The notes below the pieces were generated by a model. The model did no database searches. It saw nothing but the letters and a program-made list of their open reading frames with translations, and was not told where the DNA came from. 37,920 nucleotides of DNA, taken from the NCBI GenBank assembly GCA_004524725.1, contig SDNW01000012.1:1-37920 (forward strand). The letters are read 5' to 3'. A program made the translations under genes and the position numbers. Of the stretch, positions 1-8,443 are shown piece by piece. The stretch is from Promethearchaeota archaeon. GTDB lineage: Archaea; Asgardarchaeota; Lokiarchaeia; Sigyniarchaeales; SOKP01. Each line of letters starts with the position of its first letter. Position 1 is the first letter of the stretch.

Positions 1-57
1 CTCTTTCTCTATTTCTTCTGGAGTTAATTGCTTTTCGTTCTCTTCCAATTTCTTCAC
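1..57 (-). CDS. 5' tip of an unidentified gene (partial)
   Basis: On the minus strand a GTG at 57-55 opens 19 codons (MKKLEENEKQLTPEEIEKE) that run off the window edge with no stop. The peptide is charged and helical, typical of a soluble protein N-terminus. The upstream DNA (60-120) is strongly AT-rich and could hold an archaeal TATA element. Too little is visible to name a family; the gene call rests only on the open frame, the start codon and the coding-like composition. Confidence 0.45.
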   Translation of the reverse strand, partial: MKKLEENEKQLTPEEIEKE

Positions 58-183
58 TTTTGGAAATTATAATGATTTTTTTAAATATAATATTAAAATT
101 TGTATTTAATAATTTATTTATGAGTTTTGGCAAGTGTTTAATAATACAACTATTAGCGATGTTGAAGAATACAAGGTTTTCTT

Positions 184-927
184 CTATCTAATTGGAAGGG
201 GATTTGTAGATTCATCTAAAAGAGTATTCATTAAACTTAGCAGAGTCAATTTCATAGACAACATTTCTATAATTTCGGTTTTAAGAGTAAGATATTTTTT
301 AGAATCGATTGATAGGTTATATTTAGCCACTAAAAAGTCATAATACTCAAGCATCTCCTTTCTGCACTCCTCTTGATTGTCAAGTGTGACATTACTGGTT
401 CGGAGCCAATTATCTATGTCATTTTTAATTGTGATCTCAAGATTATCATTAAGATTATAATTGATTTCTTTTTCATTTAGTGTTTTCAAATTTTCGAGGT
501 AATTGGTATCTTGATATATTGGTTTTAACATTAATCCTAAATTAATAAACAATGGTTGGATTTGTAATTTATCTAAAGAATCAGATAATAACCTTAGTAA
601 TTGCCGCTTCTGAGTTAATTGAGCATAGTCTATATAATCTTGGATAAAGCGCATTAATGAATTCTTTATCAGCAAGTTATTGAAGTCATTAATTGTATCC
701 GCTTCCATTTCTAAAGTATGTTCGATGCATTGATATACTGATTCCATAAAAAATTCAACATCGCGAAACATGGAAAAATTTCGGATGAAAAGATGAATTT
801 TACTTAGAATCTCTATTTTTATATCCTCAGATTTAATAAAAGAATCTATTTTCTGAGGCAGTTCAAATTTTTCATCAGGGAAGGAGAGAAATTGTTGTAT
901 TTTTAAATATTTAGATTCAAGACTCAT
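184..927 (-). CDS. Hypothetical protein, all-helical
   Basis: I do not recognise this 247-residue protein. It reads as an almost entirely helical, soluble protein rich in Leu, Ile, Lys, Asp and Asn, with no signal peptide, no clear membrane span and no catalytic motif that I can see. Only a few cysteines are present and they are not arranged as a metal site. The ATG at 927 is preceded by AT-rich DNA. It is transcribed in the same direction as the DUF362 gene further along, but the decayed DUF362 remnant separates them, so an operon is unlikely. It could be a lineage-specific Asgard protein; nothing here points to a role. Confidence 0.6.
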   Translation of the reverse strand: MSLESKYLKIQQFLSFPDEKFELPQKIDSFIKSEDIKIEILSKIHLFIRNFSMFRDVEFFMESVYQCIEHTLEMEADTINDFNNLLIKNSLMRFIQDYIDYAQLTQKRQLLRLLSDSLDKLQIQPLFINLGLMLKPIYQDTNYLENLKTLNEKEINYNLNDNLEITIKNDIDNWLRTSNVTLDNQEECRKEMLEYYDFLVAKYNLSIDSKKYLTLKTEIIEMLSMKLTLLSLMNTLLDESTNPLPIR

Positions 928-990
928 TAATTGTTGAATTGATTCATGTTATTAATAAGACTTATATTTTTTTAGACAAAAAAGGAAAAA

Positions 991-1220
991 TTATAAGATT
1001 TTTGGGATTAATGCATTTGATCCATGCCGTTTAGTGGTAATTAGGAGTTTAATGCTTCCATGCGTAGAGATTGGGGTTAAATCCGTAATAGGAACTCCTA
1101 ATAATTTGGAGAGGGTTGTTATAGGTTCTACCTATAGAAAGATTCACATTTTTCTTTCCAAAAGCATTGCGAAGTATATCTCCTATCTCATCAATGAAAG
1201 AAAATCCTGCCACTAATCCT
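991..1220 (-). pseudogene. Decayed copy of a DUF362 protein C-terminus
   Basis: Reading the minus strand from 1220 gives GLVAGFSFIDEIGDILRNAF followed by GKKNV. This matches the C-terminal part of the neighbouring intact DUF362 protein (GLVAGYCAIDEVGEKLRKEF, then GKRKV). About 90 nt further on the similarity moves to another frame (DLTPISTHGSIKLLITTKRH, then GSNALIP, ending at a TAA at 993-991) and matches DLVPISSEELMDLIDTANKQ, then GSTALLP of the intact protein. The fragment therefore has at least one frameshift, no start and no N-terminal three quarters. It sits just downstream of the intact gene in the same orientation, as expected for a partial tandem duplication or the remains of a lost paralogue. 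Confidence 0.75.
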
Positions 1221-1290
1221 TAAATTGCATTTAAGTAAAAAATTTCTTTTATTTCGGATAGATTAGTCAAAAATTTGCAGCATAAAATTA

Positions 1291-2622
1291 TTACAGGGGG
1301 AGCAATGCTGTACTACCTTGCTTATTAGCGGTATCTATGAGATCCATTAACTCTTCACTTGAAATTGGAACTAAATCAAAAACGGTCATTTTGGAGAGCT
1401 TTAATATCGCTTTAACGGTTTCTGCTAAATTATTGCAATCACCTGAAAAAAAAACTTTACGTTTCCCGAATTCTTTCCTAAGCTTTTCACCAACTTCATC
1501 AATCGCACAATAACCGGCTACAAGTCCCTTAGTATACCCTTCTTTCTTCAATTGTTCCAAAATGTTTTCATCGTGCCCTTTACCCATAACGATAAACCAG
1601 CCCCCTTTAAATTTATCACTGTGGTCGTAAGCAAATGCTTGTAAGGTCGCCAATGGGTTGTTTTCACAACCTTCCTTACATAATAACTCCTTGCCTTTTA
1701 TAATTTTTACATCTTCAGGGAACTTCTGGAGTAAATTCCAATCATATTTCTCTTTATAATTTTTCAAGTCTTTTCCGATTACATTAATTTTACTTAAATC
1801 ACCCTCCCCCAAACCTCTTTCATAAGCTATTTTTAAATGAGGGACTTCATCTAGAGTTAAACCAAAGATTCTAGCCCCCACAACATCGACGGCTAATGTG
1901 TCTCTTCCACCTATTAGAATATTAAATTGTTTAACAACGCGGTCTTCCCATGCCGTAGGTGGATAGTGTCCATGTACGGTTCCTCCTGTTGCTCCGTCAA
2001 TTATTGTTATATCTGGTTTTATAATACCATATACATCCACTAGTTTAGAGTGTAAATTGTAATTATGATCTTTACCTCTATCAGCATGTTGTGGAAAACC
2101 CCATTGATTTTTTATTCCTAAAGTAACTCTAGCCATAGAATGGGTTTTAAGTTTAGGTAAATTAATATAGGTCACAGAATCTCTATTTTCTATTATTTTT
2201 ACTATGGTTTCTGGCATTTGAAATTTCTTGAGTCTGTAACCTTTATCATCCTCTTCTATTGACTTTTTACCTTTGAATTCAAATGTTTTTGTTGTTTCTT
2301 CATCTAAAAAAATCGTTTCTACATCTAAATCCTCACAAATTTTCTTATAACCATTAATGGCAAAAACTATTCTGGTCAGGTTTGCTTGAGTTGAATTCTC
2401 CATTACATGAATATTAGCTCCTTTGTTTTTTAAATAGAGAATAACTTCTTTAAGAACTTCTGGGGATGTGTGAGTATGCTTTTTAAAATCTATACCATTC
2501 ACTTTGATGTAAACTTCTTTAGAATCTTTTAATATTGGCTCAATTGTTTCAAGATTCGTAAAAATCTCATTTACAGCTGATTTAATCCCTTTTTTCGTAT
2601 CAGAAATAAATACTTCGGTCAT
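1291..2622 (-). CDS. DUF362 domain protein
   Basis: A 443-residue protein whose first 300 residues look like the DUF362 family. The characteristic blocks are TYINLPKLKTHSMARVTLGI followed by KNQWG (around 150-175), the IDGATGGTVHGHYPP stretch (around 208-222) and a GGRDTLAVDVVGARIFG segment. Members are often found beside ferredoxin domains and are suspected of acting in redox or cofactor chemistry, but the reaction is not settled. The C-terminal 130 residues are a separate domain with a CKEGCENN cysteine pair and no ferredoxin CxxCxxC motif. The ATG at 2622 is preceded by an AT-rich spacer shared with the divergent PadR gene. A degenerate copy of its C-terminus lies downstream at 991-1220. 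Family assignment is fairly secure; function is not. Confidence 0.8.
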   Translation of the reverse strand: MTEVFISDTKKGIKSAVNEIFTNLETIEPILKDSKEVYIKVNGIDFKKHTHTSPEVLKEVILYLKNKGANIHVMENSTQANLTRIVFAINGYKKICEDLDVETIFLDEETTKTFEFKGKKSIEEDDKGYRLKKFQMPETIVKIIENRDSVTYINLPKLKTHSMARVTLGIKNQWGFPQHADRGKDHNYNLHSKLVDVYGIIKPDITIIDGATGGTVHGHYPPTAWEDRVVKQFNILIGGRDTLAVDVVGARIFGLTLDEVPHLKIAYERGLGEGDLSKINVIGKDLKNYKEKYDWNLLQKFPEDVKIIKGKELLCKEGCENNPLATLQAFAYDHSDKFKGGWFIVMGKGHDENILEQLKKEGYTKGLVAGYCAIDEVGEKLRKEFGKRKVFFSGDCNNLAETVKAILKLSKMTVFDLVPISSEELMDLIDTANKQGSTALLPL

Positions 2623-2697
2623 TTTTTTTTATCATCTCTATTTCCTAAAGTTCATCTAATTTAAAATTAAATTTTAATTTTTACATAAAATCTAATA

Positions 2698-2762
2698 TTT
2701 CAAAATGAAAAAAATTAAAAAGAGCCATTTATTTCCAACATTATTAATATTTCATTTTGAAA
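2698..2762. promoter_or_regulatory. Pair of palindromic sites upstream of the PadR gene
   Basis: TTTCAAAATGAAA (2698-2710) and TTTCATTTTGAAA (2750-2762) are exact reverse complements of each other. Each is itself a palindrome of the form TTTCA-N3-TGAAA. They lie 52 bp apart, the second about 31 bp before the regulator ATG, in the divergent spacer between the DUF362 gene and the regulator-exporter operon. Winged-helix PadR proteins bind such dyads and commonly repress their own promoter, so these are candidate operators. The repeat is seen; the binding is inferred. Confidence 0.5.
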
Positions 2763-2793
2763 AATATTTTCTTCGCATACAAAAATTCAATCA

Positions 2794-3333
2794 ATGTGGC
2801 CTAAAGATTTCAAATTCTTTCGAGAATTCATGGATGATTTGAAAACGATTTTCATATTTAATACTATCAAGAGTTATTCTAAGGGTCTCACTTATTATGA
2901 TCTACAACAATTTGGGAATATACCACATTCAAAAATATACCGCATGATGAAGTCCTTAGAAGAGAAGGGCGATTTAATTAAGAAAGATGCGATCTCAAAT
3001 GAGACTGGTCGTCCTAAGCATCTTTATTTCCTATCACCGCAAGGAGAGATGAGATTAGAGAACTTAAGAAAAAAATTGAGAGATATTTTTGAATTTGTAA
3101 AATTGCGATTTCCTAAGGAAACTCCAAACTTCGATCATGATGCTTTTCTTAGAGAAGGGACATTTAAAATTTGGTCTAATCCTGTGGAATTTATTATGAG
3201 AAAAAATGTTCCTGATTCCGAAAAACTAAAGGATTTATTAGATATGGAGAAAGACGTGACCAATATCTTGAGAAGAATTAGAAAAGAGAAAAAGAAGATG
3301 AAGCAAAAACTACAAAATACAAAGGAGGAGTGA
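2794..3333 (+). CDS. PadR-like winged-helix transcriptional regulator
   Basis: A 179-residue protein with an N-terminal winged helix. Helix-turn-helix residues lie around GLTYYDLQQFGNIPHSKIYR (about 31-50), then LEEKGDLIKK, and a wing with GRPKHLYFLSPQG (about 73-85), the usual PadR/MarR-like pattern. The C-terminal half is charged and helical (many Lys and Glu), as in PadR dimerisation arms. It is directly followed, 3 nt after its stop, by the first exporter gene, so it very likely forms an operon with the two ABC genes. PadR regulators next to ABC exporters typically respond to drugs or cell stress. Two matching palindromes upstream (2698-2762) suggest autoregulation. The effector is unknown. 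Confidence 0.8.
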   Translation: MWPKDFKFFREFMDDLKTIFIFNTIKSYSKGLTYYDLQQFGNIPHSKIYRMMKSLEEKGDLIKKDAISNETGRPKHLYFLSPQGEMRLENLRKKLRDIFEFVKLRFPKETPNFDHDAFLREGTFKIWSNPVEFIMRKNVPDSEKLKDLLDMEKDVTNILRRIRKEKKKMKQKLQNTKEE

Positions 3334-3336
3334 ATT

Positions 3337-5064
3337 ATGAACTCAGCACGAATGATTATAAAATATTGGGCTAAGTCAAAAAAGCAATTCATTTGGCAGT
3401 TAATTTTATCAGTATTATCAACTGCGAGTTATGTTGTTGTTCCGATTTTTATTGGAAGAATGGTTGGGGCATTAAGTAGTGTACCTAATTTACTTTTTAA
3501 TTTTTTGATGGTAATTATATTTGCTTTATTAGTGTATTTTACAAATCGGGCCGCGAGACTTAGAGGAGCGGAAGTTTCTTCTCGGGCTATTTATTATTTG
3601 CGGATGGACATCAGTAATGCAATTTACCGCCAATCTTTTTCCTATTTTGACAAAACCGAAACAGGGCAGTTAATATCCCGAGCCACAAGCGATATTGAAG
3701 AGACTCAACAAATCTTTGGCTTTGGATTAGTATTAGGATTACAATCTATACTTCAAATGATCGGTGTTTTTATCGGATTTATCACATTCAGTATTGAATT
3801 ATCTATTTTTATAGTTATAGCATTTTTAATCTCCTTAAGCCTTTCTTACTATATTGCTAAGAAGTTAAAGCCTATTTTTTTAGAGACTCGACAAAGTTTT
3901 GGTGAGTTGACAAATACGATTCGAGAAAATATTGTTGGAGCAGAGGTTGTGCGAATTTTCAGCACTCAAGATAAGGAGCGTTCAAAATTTCAAAAAAATA
4001 ATAATCGTTTCTATAAAGCGAGTATTGATTCCGTAAAATATACTTCTCTTTATATGCCTATTATTTATTTAATAATTGGATCGTTAACCATACTTATTTT
4101 TTTCATCGGTGGCATCTGGGTAATAGAAGGAGTTATAGGAATCGATATTGTAGTTACATTGGCGTCTTACATTGCATCACTTGGTTTTCCGCTAATGATG
4201 TTAGGGCAAATTATGCTTGTGTATATTCAAGCAGATGCAGCGTTAACAAGAGTGAATGAAGTAATTGAATCTGCCCCAGAAATAGTTGACTCGCCAGATG
4301 CAATTCCTATTGATGCTATTGATGGAGAAATTGAATTTAAGAACGTTTCTTTTGGTTATATTTCTGATAATAAAATTTTAAAAGACATTTCCTTTCGAAT
4401 TCCCTCCGGAAAAACAATGGCTATTTTAGGGACTACTGGATCAGGTAAATCTACGATTATCAATTTGATTCCACGCTTCTATGAGGTAAATGAAGGTGAA
4501 ATCAAGATTGATGGAAGAGATATCAAGCAATACCAAGTAAAAGATCTAAGGAGGAATATCGGTATCGTTTCCCAAGATACCTATTTATTCAATAAAACTA
4601 TTGCAGAAAATATTGCTTACGGAAAGGAAAACGCCGATAAGAATATAATTATTGAAGCTGCCAAACTTGCTAACTTACATGAGTTTATTAATAGCTTACC
4701 CGAAGGATATGATTCTATTGTAGGAGAGAGAGGTACGAGACTTTCTGGAGGTCAGAAGCAACGTTTATCTATAGCTAGAGCTTTGATAACAGAGCCTAAA
4801 ATATTGATTTTTGATGACTCAACTAGTTCGGTGGATGTGGAAACTGAATATAGGATTCAAGAAGCTTTAGCAAGGATTATGAAAAATACCACTACAATTA
4901 TTATCACCCAACGTTTATCGACAATAAGAAATGCGGATATTATCATGATACTAGATCGAGGGCGGGTGGTTGGATTGGGAAATCATGAGCATTTGATATC
5001 TTCAAATGTTTTGTATAAACAAATTTATGAGACTCTATTTCAAAAACAAAAATCTAAAATTTAA
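3337..5064 (+). CDS. ABC exporter half-transporter (degenerate-site subunit)
   Basis: A 575-residue type IV ABC exporter half: an N-terminal six-helix transmembrane domain (about 1-310) and a nucleotide-binding domain (about 330-575). Walker A is GTTGSGKS (365-372), the signature is the canonical LSGGQ (469-473) and Walker B is ILIFDD (489-494). The position of the catalytic Glu is Asp494 and the switch His is Gln525 (ITQRLST). Those two substitutions are the hallmark of the degenerate ATP site in heterodimeric exporters such as TM287/288, so this subunit should pair with the next gene product. An AAGGAGG ribosome binding site lies about 8 nt before the ATG, inside the end of the regulator gene. 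The substrate is not deducible; drugs or lipids are usual for the family. Confidence 0.9.
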   Translation: MNSARMIIKYWAKSKKQFIWQLILSVLSTASYVVVPIFIGRMVGALSSVPNLLFNFLMVIIFALLVYFTNRAARLRGAEVSSRAIYYLRMDISNAIYRQSFSYFDKTETGQLISRATSDIEETQQIFGFGLVLGLQSILQMIGVFIGFITFSIELSIFIVIAFLISLSLSYYIAKKLKPIFLETRQSFGELTNTIRENIVGAEVVRIFSTQDKERSKFQKNNNRFYKASIDSVKYTSLYMPIIYLIIGSLTILIFFIGGIWVIEGVIGIDIVVTLASYIASLGFPLMMLGQIMLVYIQADAALTRVNEVIESAPEIVDSPDAIPIDAIDGEIEFKNVSFGYISDNKILKDISFRIPSGKTMAILGTTGSGKSTIINLIPRFYEVNEGEIKIDGRDIKQYQVKDLRRNIGIVSQDTYLFNKTIAENIAYGKENADKNIIIEAAKLANLHEFINSLPEGYDSIVGERGTRLSGGQKQRLSIARALITEPKILIFDDSTSSVDVETEYRIQEALARIMKNTTTIIITQRLSTIRNADIIMILDRGRVVGLGNHEHLISSNVLYKQIYETLFQKQKSKI

Positions 5065-5082
5065 AGATGAGAATGGCAAAAA

Positions 5083-7590
5083 ATGAGTAATAATAATAAT
5101 AAAAATGAAGAAGAAAAGGAAGTTATACAACCTAGTATGAGATCTCGACCTCATTTTATGATGGGGGAGGGAAAATCAAAGTTAGATCATCCTCGAAGAG
5201 AATTATGGCGGTGGCTATTTTCTTATATTAAACCATTTAGAATGAAATTTATCTCTTTTCTCATTTTACTTGTAATAGGAAGTTTAATATCTTCTATCAC
5301 CCCTTTGATCTCAGCAAGCGTAATCGACAATGGAATAGTTGCTGGGGATAGCGAGTACATTATCTACTTGAGTACTTTTTATTTCTCGCTACTTTTCTTT
5401 ATGGCATTAATTACTTATTATTCCCAGTATGGAATGGGGAAAGTATCTCAAAGTATAACCTATGAGATTAGAAATGATCTGTTCTTCAAACTACAAGATA
5501 TGTCACTCACATATTTTGATGAAAGATCATCAGGAGATATAATATCGATTACTACGAATGATGTGACCATTTTAAATCAATTAGTTGGTGGACAGTTCAT
5601 TCAAATTATCTCAAGTATTGTGAGTTTAAGCCTAACAATAATTATAATGTATCTCCTGAATGTTTATTTGGCATTAATTTCAATGATAGTGTTTCCTTTA
5701 TTTTTCTTTATTACATATTTATTTAGAAAAATTGCTGTACGATTATTTAAGGAAAGTCGAAAAACAATTGGAAACGTTACTTCATCGATTCAAGAGAATG
5801 TTGCTGGTGCTAAAGTTGTACAAGCATATGGACAAGAAAGAAGAGCTGCAAAAGAGTTTGATAAAGCAAATATGGCAAACTACAATGCAATGGTTAGGAT
5901 AAGAAAATTTATGGCTACAGTATTTCCATTAATTAATTTTGTCACTACAATTCTTACTGCAGGTGTATTATTAGCTGGTGGTATGATTGTGTTAGAAGGA
6001 ATACCATTGTTTGGGCAAATTGTTACCATAGGAGTTTTAAGTGCTTATATTACTATTCTCGGTCAGTTTTTCAGACCTTTTATGTCTCTAATACAAATCC
6101 AAGAAGTTATGGCTTCTGCATTAGCAGCAAGTGATAGAATTTATACTTTATTAGATGAGAGAGTTGAAATTCCTGATATTGAAAATCCTATGGAATTAAA
6201 GAATGTTGCTGGAGACATTGAATTCAATTCGGTCAGCTTTGGCTATAAATTCGAAGAAGAAAGAGTACATCAGAACAATGAAAAGTTAAAGCCTAAGCAA
6301 ATTCAACCGATTTCTCAAGTCAACTCCAATAATCCGATGATGCAGAGGATAATGAAGTATATCCAATCCCTTCCAGAACCTTATTCTTCGTTTGTTATGA
6401 AAAATGCGATGAAGATGCCTCAAAATATTAGACAAAAATTATTTATGACTCTTATGAATAAAAATCCGTCAGAGGCACCTGAAGTTATAGATAGAATATT
6501 ATCAGAATTTGGTTATGCTGTTCCAGGTTCCAAGGTTTCCAGAGAAAATTCTGAGTTAAAAGTAAATTTTGATAATGAAAAAGAAGAAAGTTCACCAGCA
6601 ATACAATCACAACTTTCTGACCAACTTTTAATCCAAATGATTAAAATTGTTGAAAGAAATTTGAAAAGTAAGCCTAGTCTTCAACAATCTTCAAGTAGCG
6701 GATTTCAAAGTCAGGATACAGGGATGATGAGTGGTAGTATGCCTAACCAAAGTCCAGAAGCAATTCTAAAACTACTTGCTACAATAGAAATTCCGCCAGA
6801 TATAAAACCTCAGATTCCAAAAATTGTAAAGGATGCTATCGAAGAGCAAAAAAAGATTTTAGAACATGAACGATCCACGGGATATGTCTTAAAAGATGTT
6901 GATTTAAAAATTCCTGCGGGCAAAACAGTAGCGATTGTAGGTGAAACAGGAGCGGGTAAAACTACCATAGTGAAGTTGATTTCTAGGTTTTACGACATTA
7001 ATAAAGGTCAAATTAATCTTGATGGAGTCAATATTCAAGAAATAAAAAAAGAAGCTCTTAGAGATTTAATTGGGTTAGTTCCTCAAGATGCATTTCTTTT
7101 TACTGGGACAATAAAAGAGAACCTATTATATGCGTTCGATGCTCCCACAAAGGAAATTGAAGATAAGATGATTTCTGTTTCAAAATTCTTAGGGCTACAT
7201 AATTTTATCGAAGCGCTCCATAAAAAATATGATACTAAATTAAAAGAAAACGCGTCTAATATCTCCATAGGACAAAGGCAGCTTATTGCATTTGCTCGAG
7301 CGTTGATTACTGATCCAAAAATATTAATACTAGATGAAGCGACAAGTTCTGTCGATCCATACACCGAAACTTTAATTCAAGATGCATTAAATAAAGCCCG
7401 TAAGGGTAGAACTACAATTATAATCGCACATCGTCTGTCTACGATTAAAAATGCAGATCATATTATTGTTATCAGCGCTGATAAAAAAGGGGTTATCGAA
7501 GAGGGAAACCATGATGAATTAATGAACTTGGATGGAAAATACAAACGTCTATTAGAGATGCAACACCGAGAGATTGAGGTAGATGATTAG
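5083..7590 (+). CDS. ABC exporter half-transporter with a large insertion in the ATPase domain
   Basis: An 835-residue partner of the preceding ABC gene, starting 18 nt after it. It has a short polar N-terminus, a six-helix transmembrane domain (about 45-355) and an ATPase domain with Walker A GETGAGKT (620-627), Walker B ILILDE with catalytic Glu752 and switch His783. The signature is the non-canonical SIGQ (728-731). Together with the LSGGQ of its partner this would make one active and one degenerate ATP site. The oddity is about 205 extra residues (roughly 392-598) between the A-loop strand (SVSFGYKFEEE) and the next strand (GYVLKDVDLKI). The insert is rich in Gln, Ser, Met and Lys and has helical segments. 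Usual family length is about 580-620. Confidence 0.9.
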   Translation: MSNNNNKNEEEKEVIQPSMRSRPHFMMGEGKSKLDHPRRELWRWLFSYIKPFRMKFISFLILLVIGSLISSITPLISASVIDNGIVAGDSEYIIYLSTFYFSLLFFMALITYYSQYGMGKVSQSITYEIRNDLFFKLQDMSLTYFDERSSGDIISITTNDVTILNQLVGGQFIQIISSIVSLSLTIIIMYLLNVYLALISMIVFPLFFFITYLFRKIAVRLFKESRKTIGNVTSSIQENVAGAKVVQAYGQERRAAKEFDKANMANYNAMVRIRKFMATVFPLINFVTTILTAGVLLAGGMIVLEGIPLFGQIVTIGVLSAYITILGQFFRPFMSLIQIQEVMASALAASDRIYTLLDERVEIPDIENPMELKNVAGDIEFNSVSFGYKFEEERVHQNNEKLKPKQIQPISQVNSNNPMMQRIMKYIQSLPEPYSSFVMKNAMKMPQNIRQKLFMTLMNKNPSEAPEVIDRILSEFGYAVPGSKVSRENSELKVNFDNEKEESSPAIQSQLSDQLLIQMIKIVERNLKSKPSLQQSSSSGFQSQDTGMMSGSMPNQSPEAILKLLATIEIPPDIKPQIPKIVKDAIEEQKKILEHERSTGYVLKDVDLKIPAGKTVAIVGETGAGKTTIVKLISRFYDINKGQINLDGVNIQEIKKEALRDLIGLVPQDAFLFTGTIKENLLYAFDAPTKEIEDKMISVSKFLGLHNFIEALHKKYDTKLKENASNISIGQRQLIAFARALITDPKILILDEATSSVDPYTETLIQDALNKARKGRTTIIIAHRLSTIKNADHIIVISADKKGVIEEGNHDELMNLDGKYKRLLEMQHREIEVDD

Positions 7591-7683
7591 AAAAGAATCA
7601 TCTTTCTTAATAAATCAATAAATCTATATTCAATTTTTCGTTTCTAATATTAAAATAGAATATGGTGTGCGAATTTGGTTTAT

Positions 7684-8436
7684 ATGGATTTTAATGGTAA
7701 GCAGGTATTTTATGAACTCAATAATAATAACTCAAAAACAATAATCATTTTTATACATGGTTCGGGAGGAGATGCAAGTGAATGGAAAAATCAGTTAAAA
7801 TTGATAAATTCTTATTCTGTCATCGCATTAGATCTACCCTCTCATGGAAAGTCAGATAAATTCGAGAATCTTTCATTAAATTTATATGTAGATGTATTAA
7901 AAACCCTTATTGATTCTTTAGATTACGCCCGGATAATTATTTGTGGGCATTCATTAGGTGGAGCCATCATTCAATCCTATTATTTTAAATATCCAGAAGA
8001 TTTAGATGCTTTGATTCTTATGAGTACTGGTGCAAAACTTAGAGTAAGTCCCGCAATCTTAGAATCTCTTAAACGAGATTATGAGGAATATCTTAAATAT
8101 CTAAATAATGTTGCATTTTCCAAAAATACAACTAATTCAATTATCAAGGAATATAAAGATCATTCATCTTTAATTGGAGCGGAAGTAACCTATCAAGATT
8201 TCAAAATATGTGATAACTTTAATTTGTTTGAAAAAACCCAATTAATTAACGCTCCTTGCTTAATTATTAGTGGTACTGATGATAAACTCACTCCAGTTAA
8301 ATATTCACAATATTTTCACAATAAAATACCCAATTCCACGTTAGTATTGATTGAAAATGCGGGTCATATGGTCATGCTGGAGAAGTACAAACAAGTTAAT
8401 GAATCTATAATAAAATTTGTTAAGAGTTTAGAATAA
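7684..8436 (+). CDS. Alpha/beta-hydrolase
   Basis: An alpha/beta-hydrolase fold protein of 250 residues. Numbering from the in-frame TTG at 7675, the oxyanion region is HGSGGD, the nucleophile elbow is GHSLGG with Ser93, the acid is Asp202 (SGTDDKLTP) and the base is His231 (NAGHMVMLE). The full triad is present, so it should be an active esterase, lipase or related hydrolase; the substrate cannot be told. I chose the ATG at 7684 because MDFNGKQVFYE is the usual family beginning; the TTG three codons upstream is possible. No signal peptide is seen, so it is probably cytosolic. The radical SAM gene follows 7 nt after its stop, suggesting cotranscription. Confidence 0.85.
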   Translation: MDFNGKQVFYELNNNNSKTIIIFIHGSGGDASEWKNQLKLINSYSVIALDLPSHGKSDKFENLSLNLYVDVLKTLIDSLDYARIIICGHSLGGAIIQSYYFKYPEDLDALILMSTGAKLRVSPAILESLKRDYEEYLKYLNNVAFSKNTTNSIIKEYKDHSSLIGAEVTYQDFKICDNFNLFEKTQLINAPCLIISGTDDKLTPVKYSQYFHNKIPNSTLVLIENAGHMVMLEKYKQVNESIIKFVKSLE

Positions 8437-8443
8437 GATTATA

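Noticed and set aside
134..343. A 69-codon plus-strand open frame near the window start
   Set aside because: It overlaps the longer minus-strand gene at 184-927 and has the look of an antisense frame.
1034..1216. A 60-codon open frame on the plus strand
   Set aside because: The opposite strand encodes the recognisable DUF362 remnant; this frame is its shadow.
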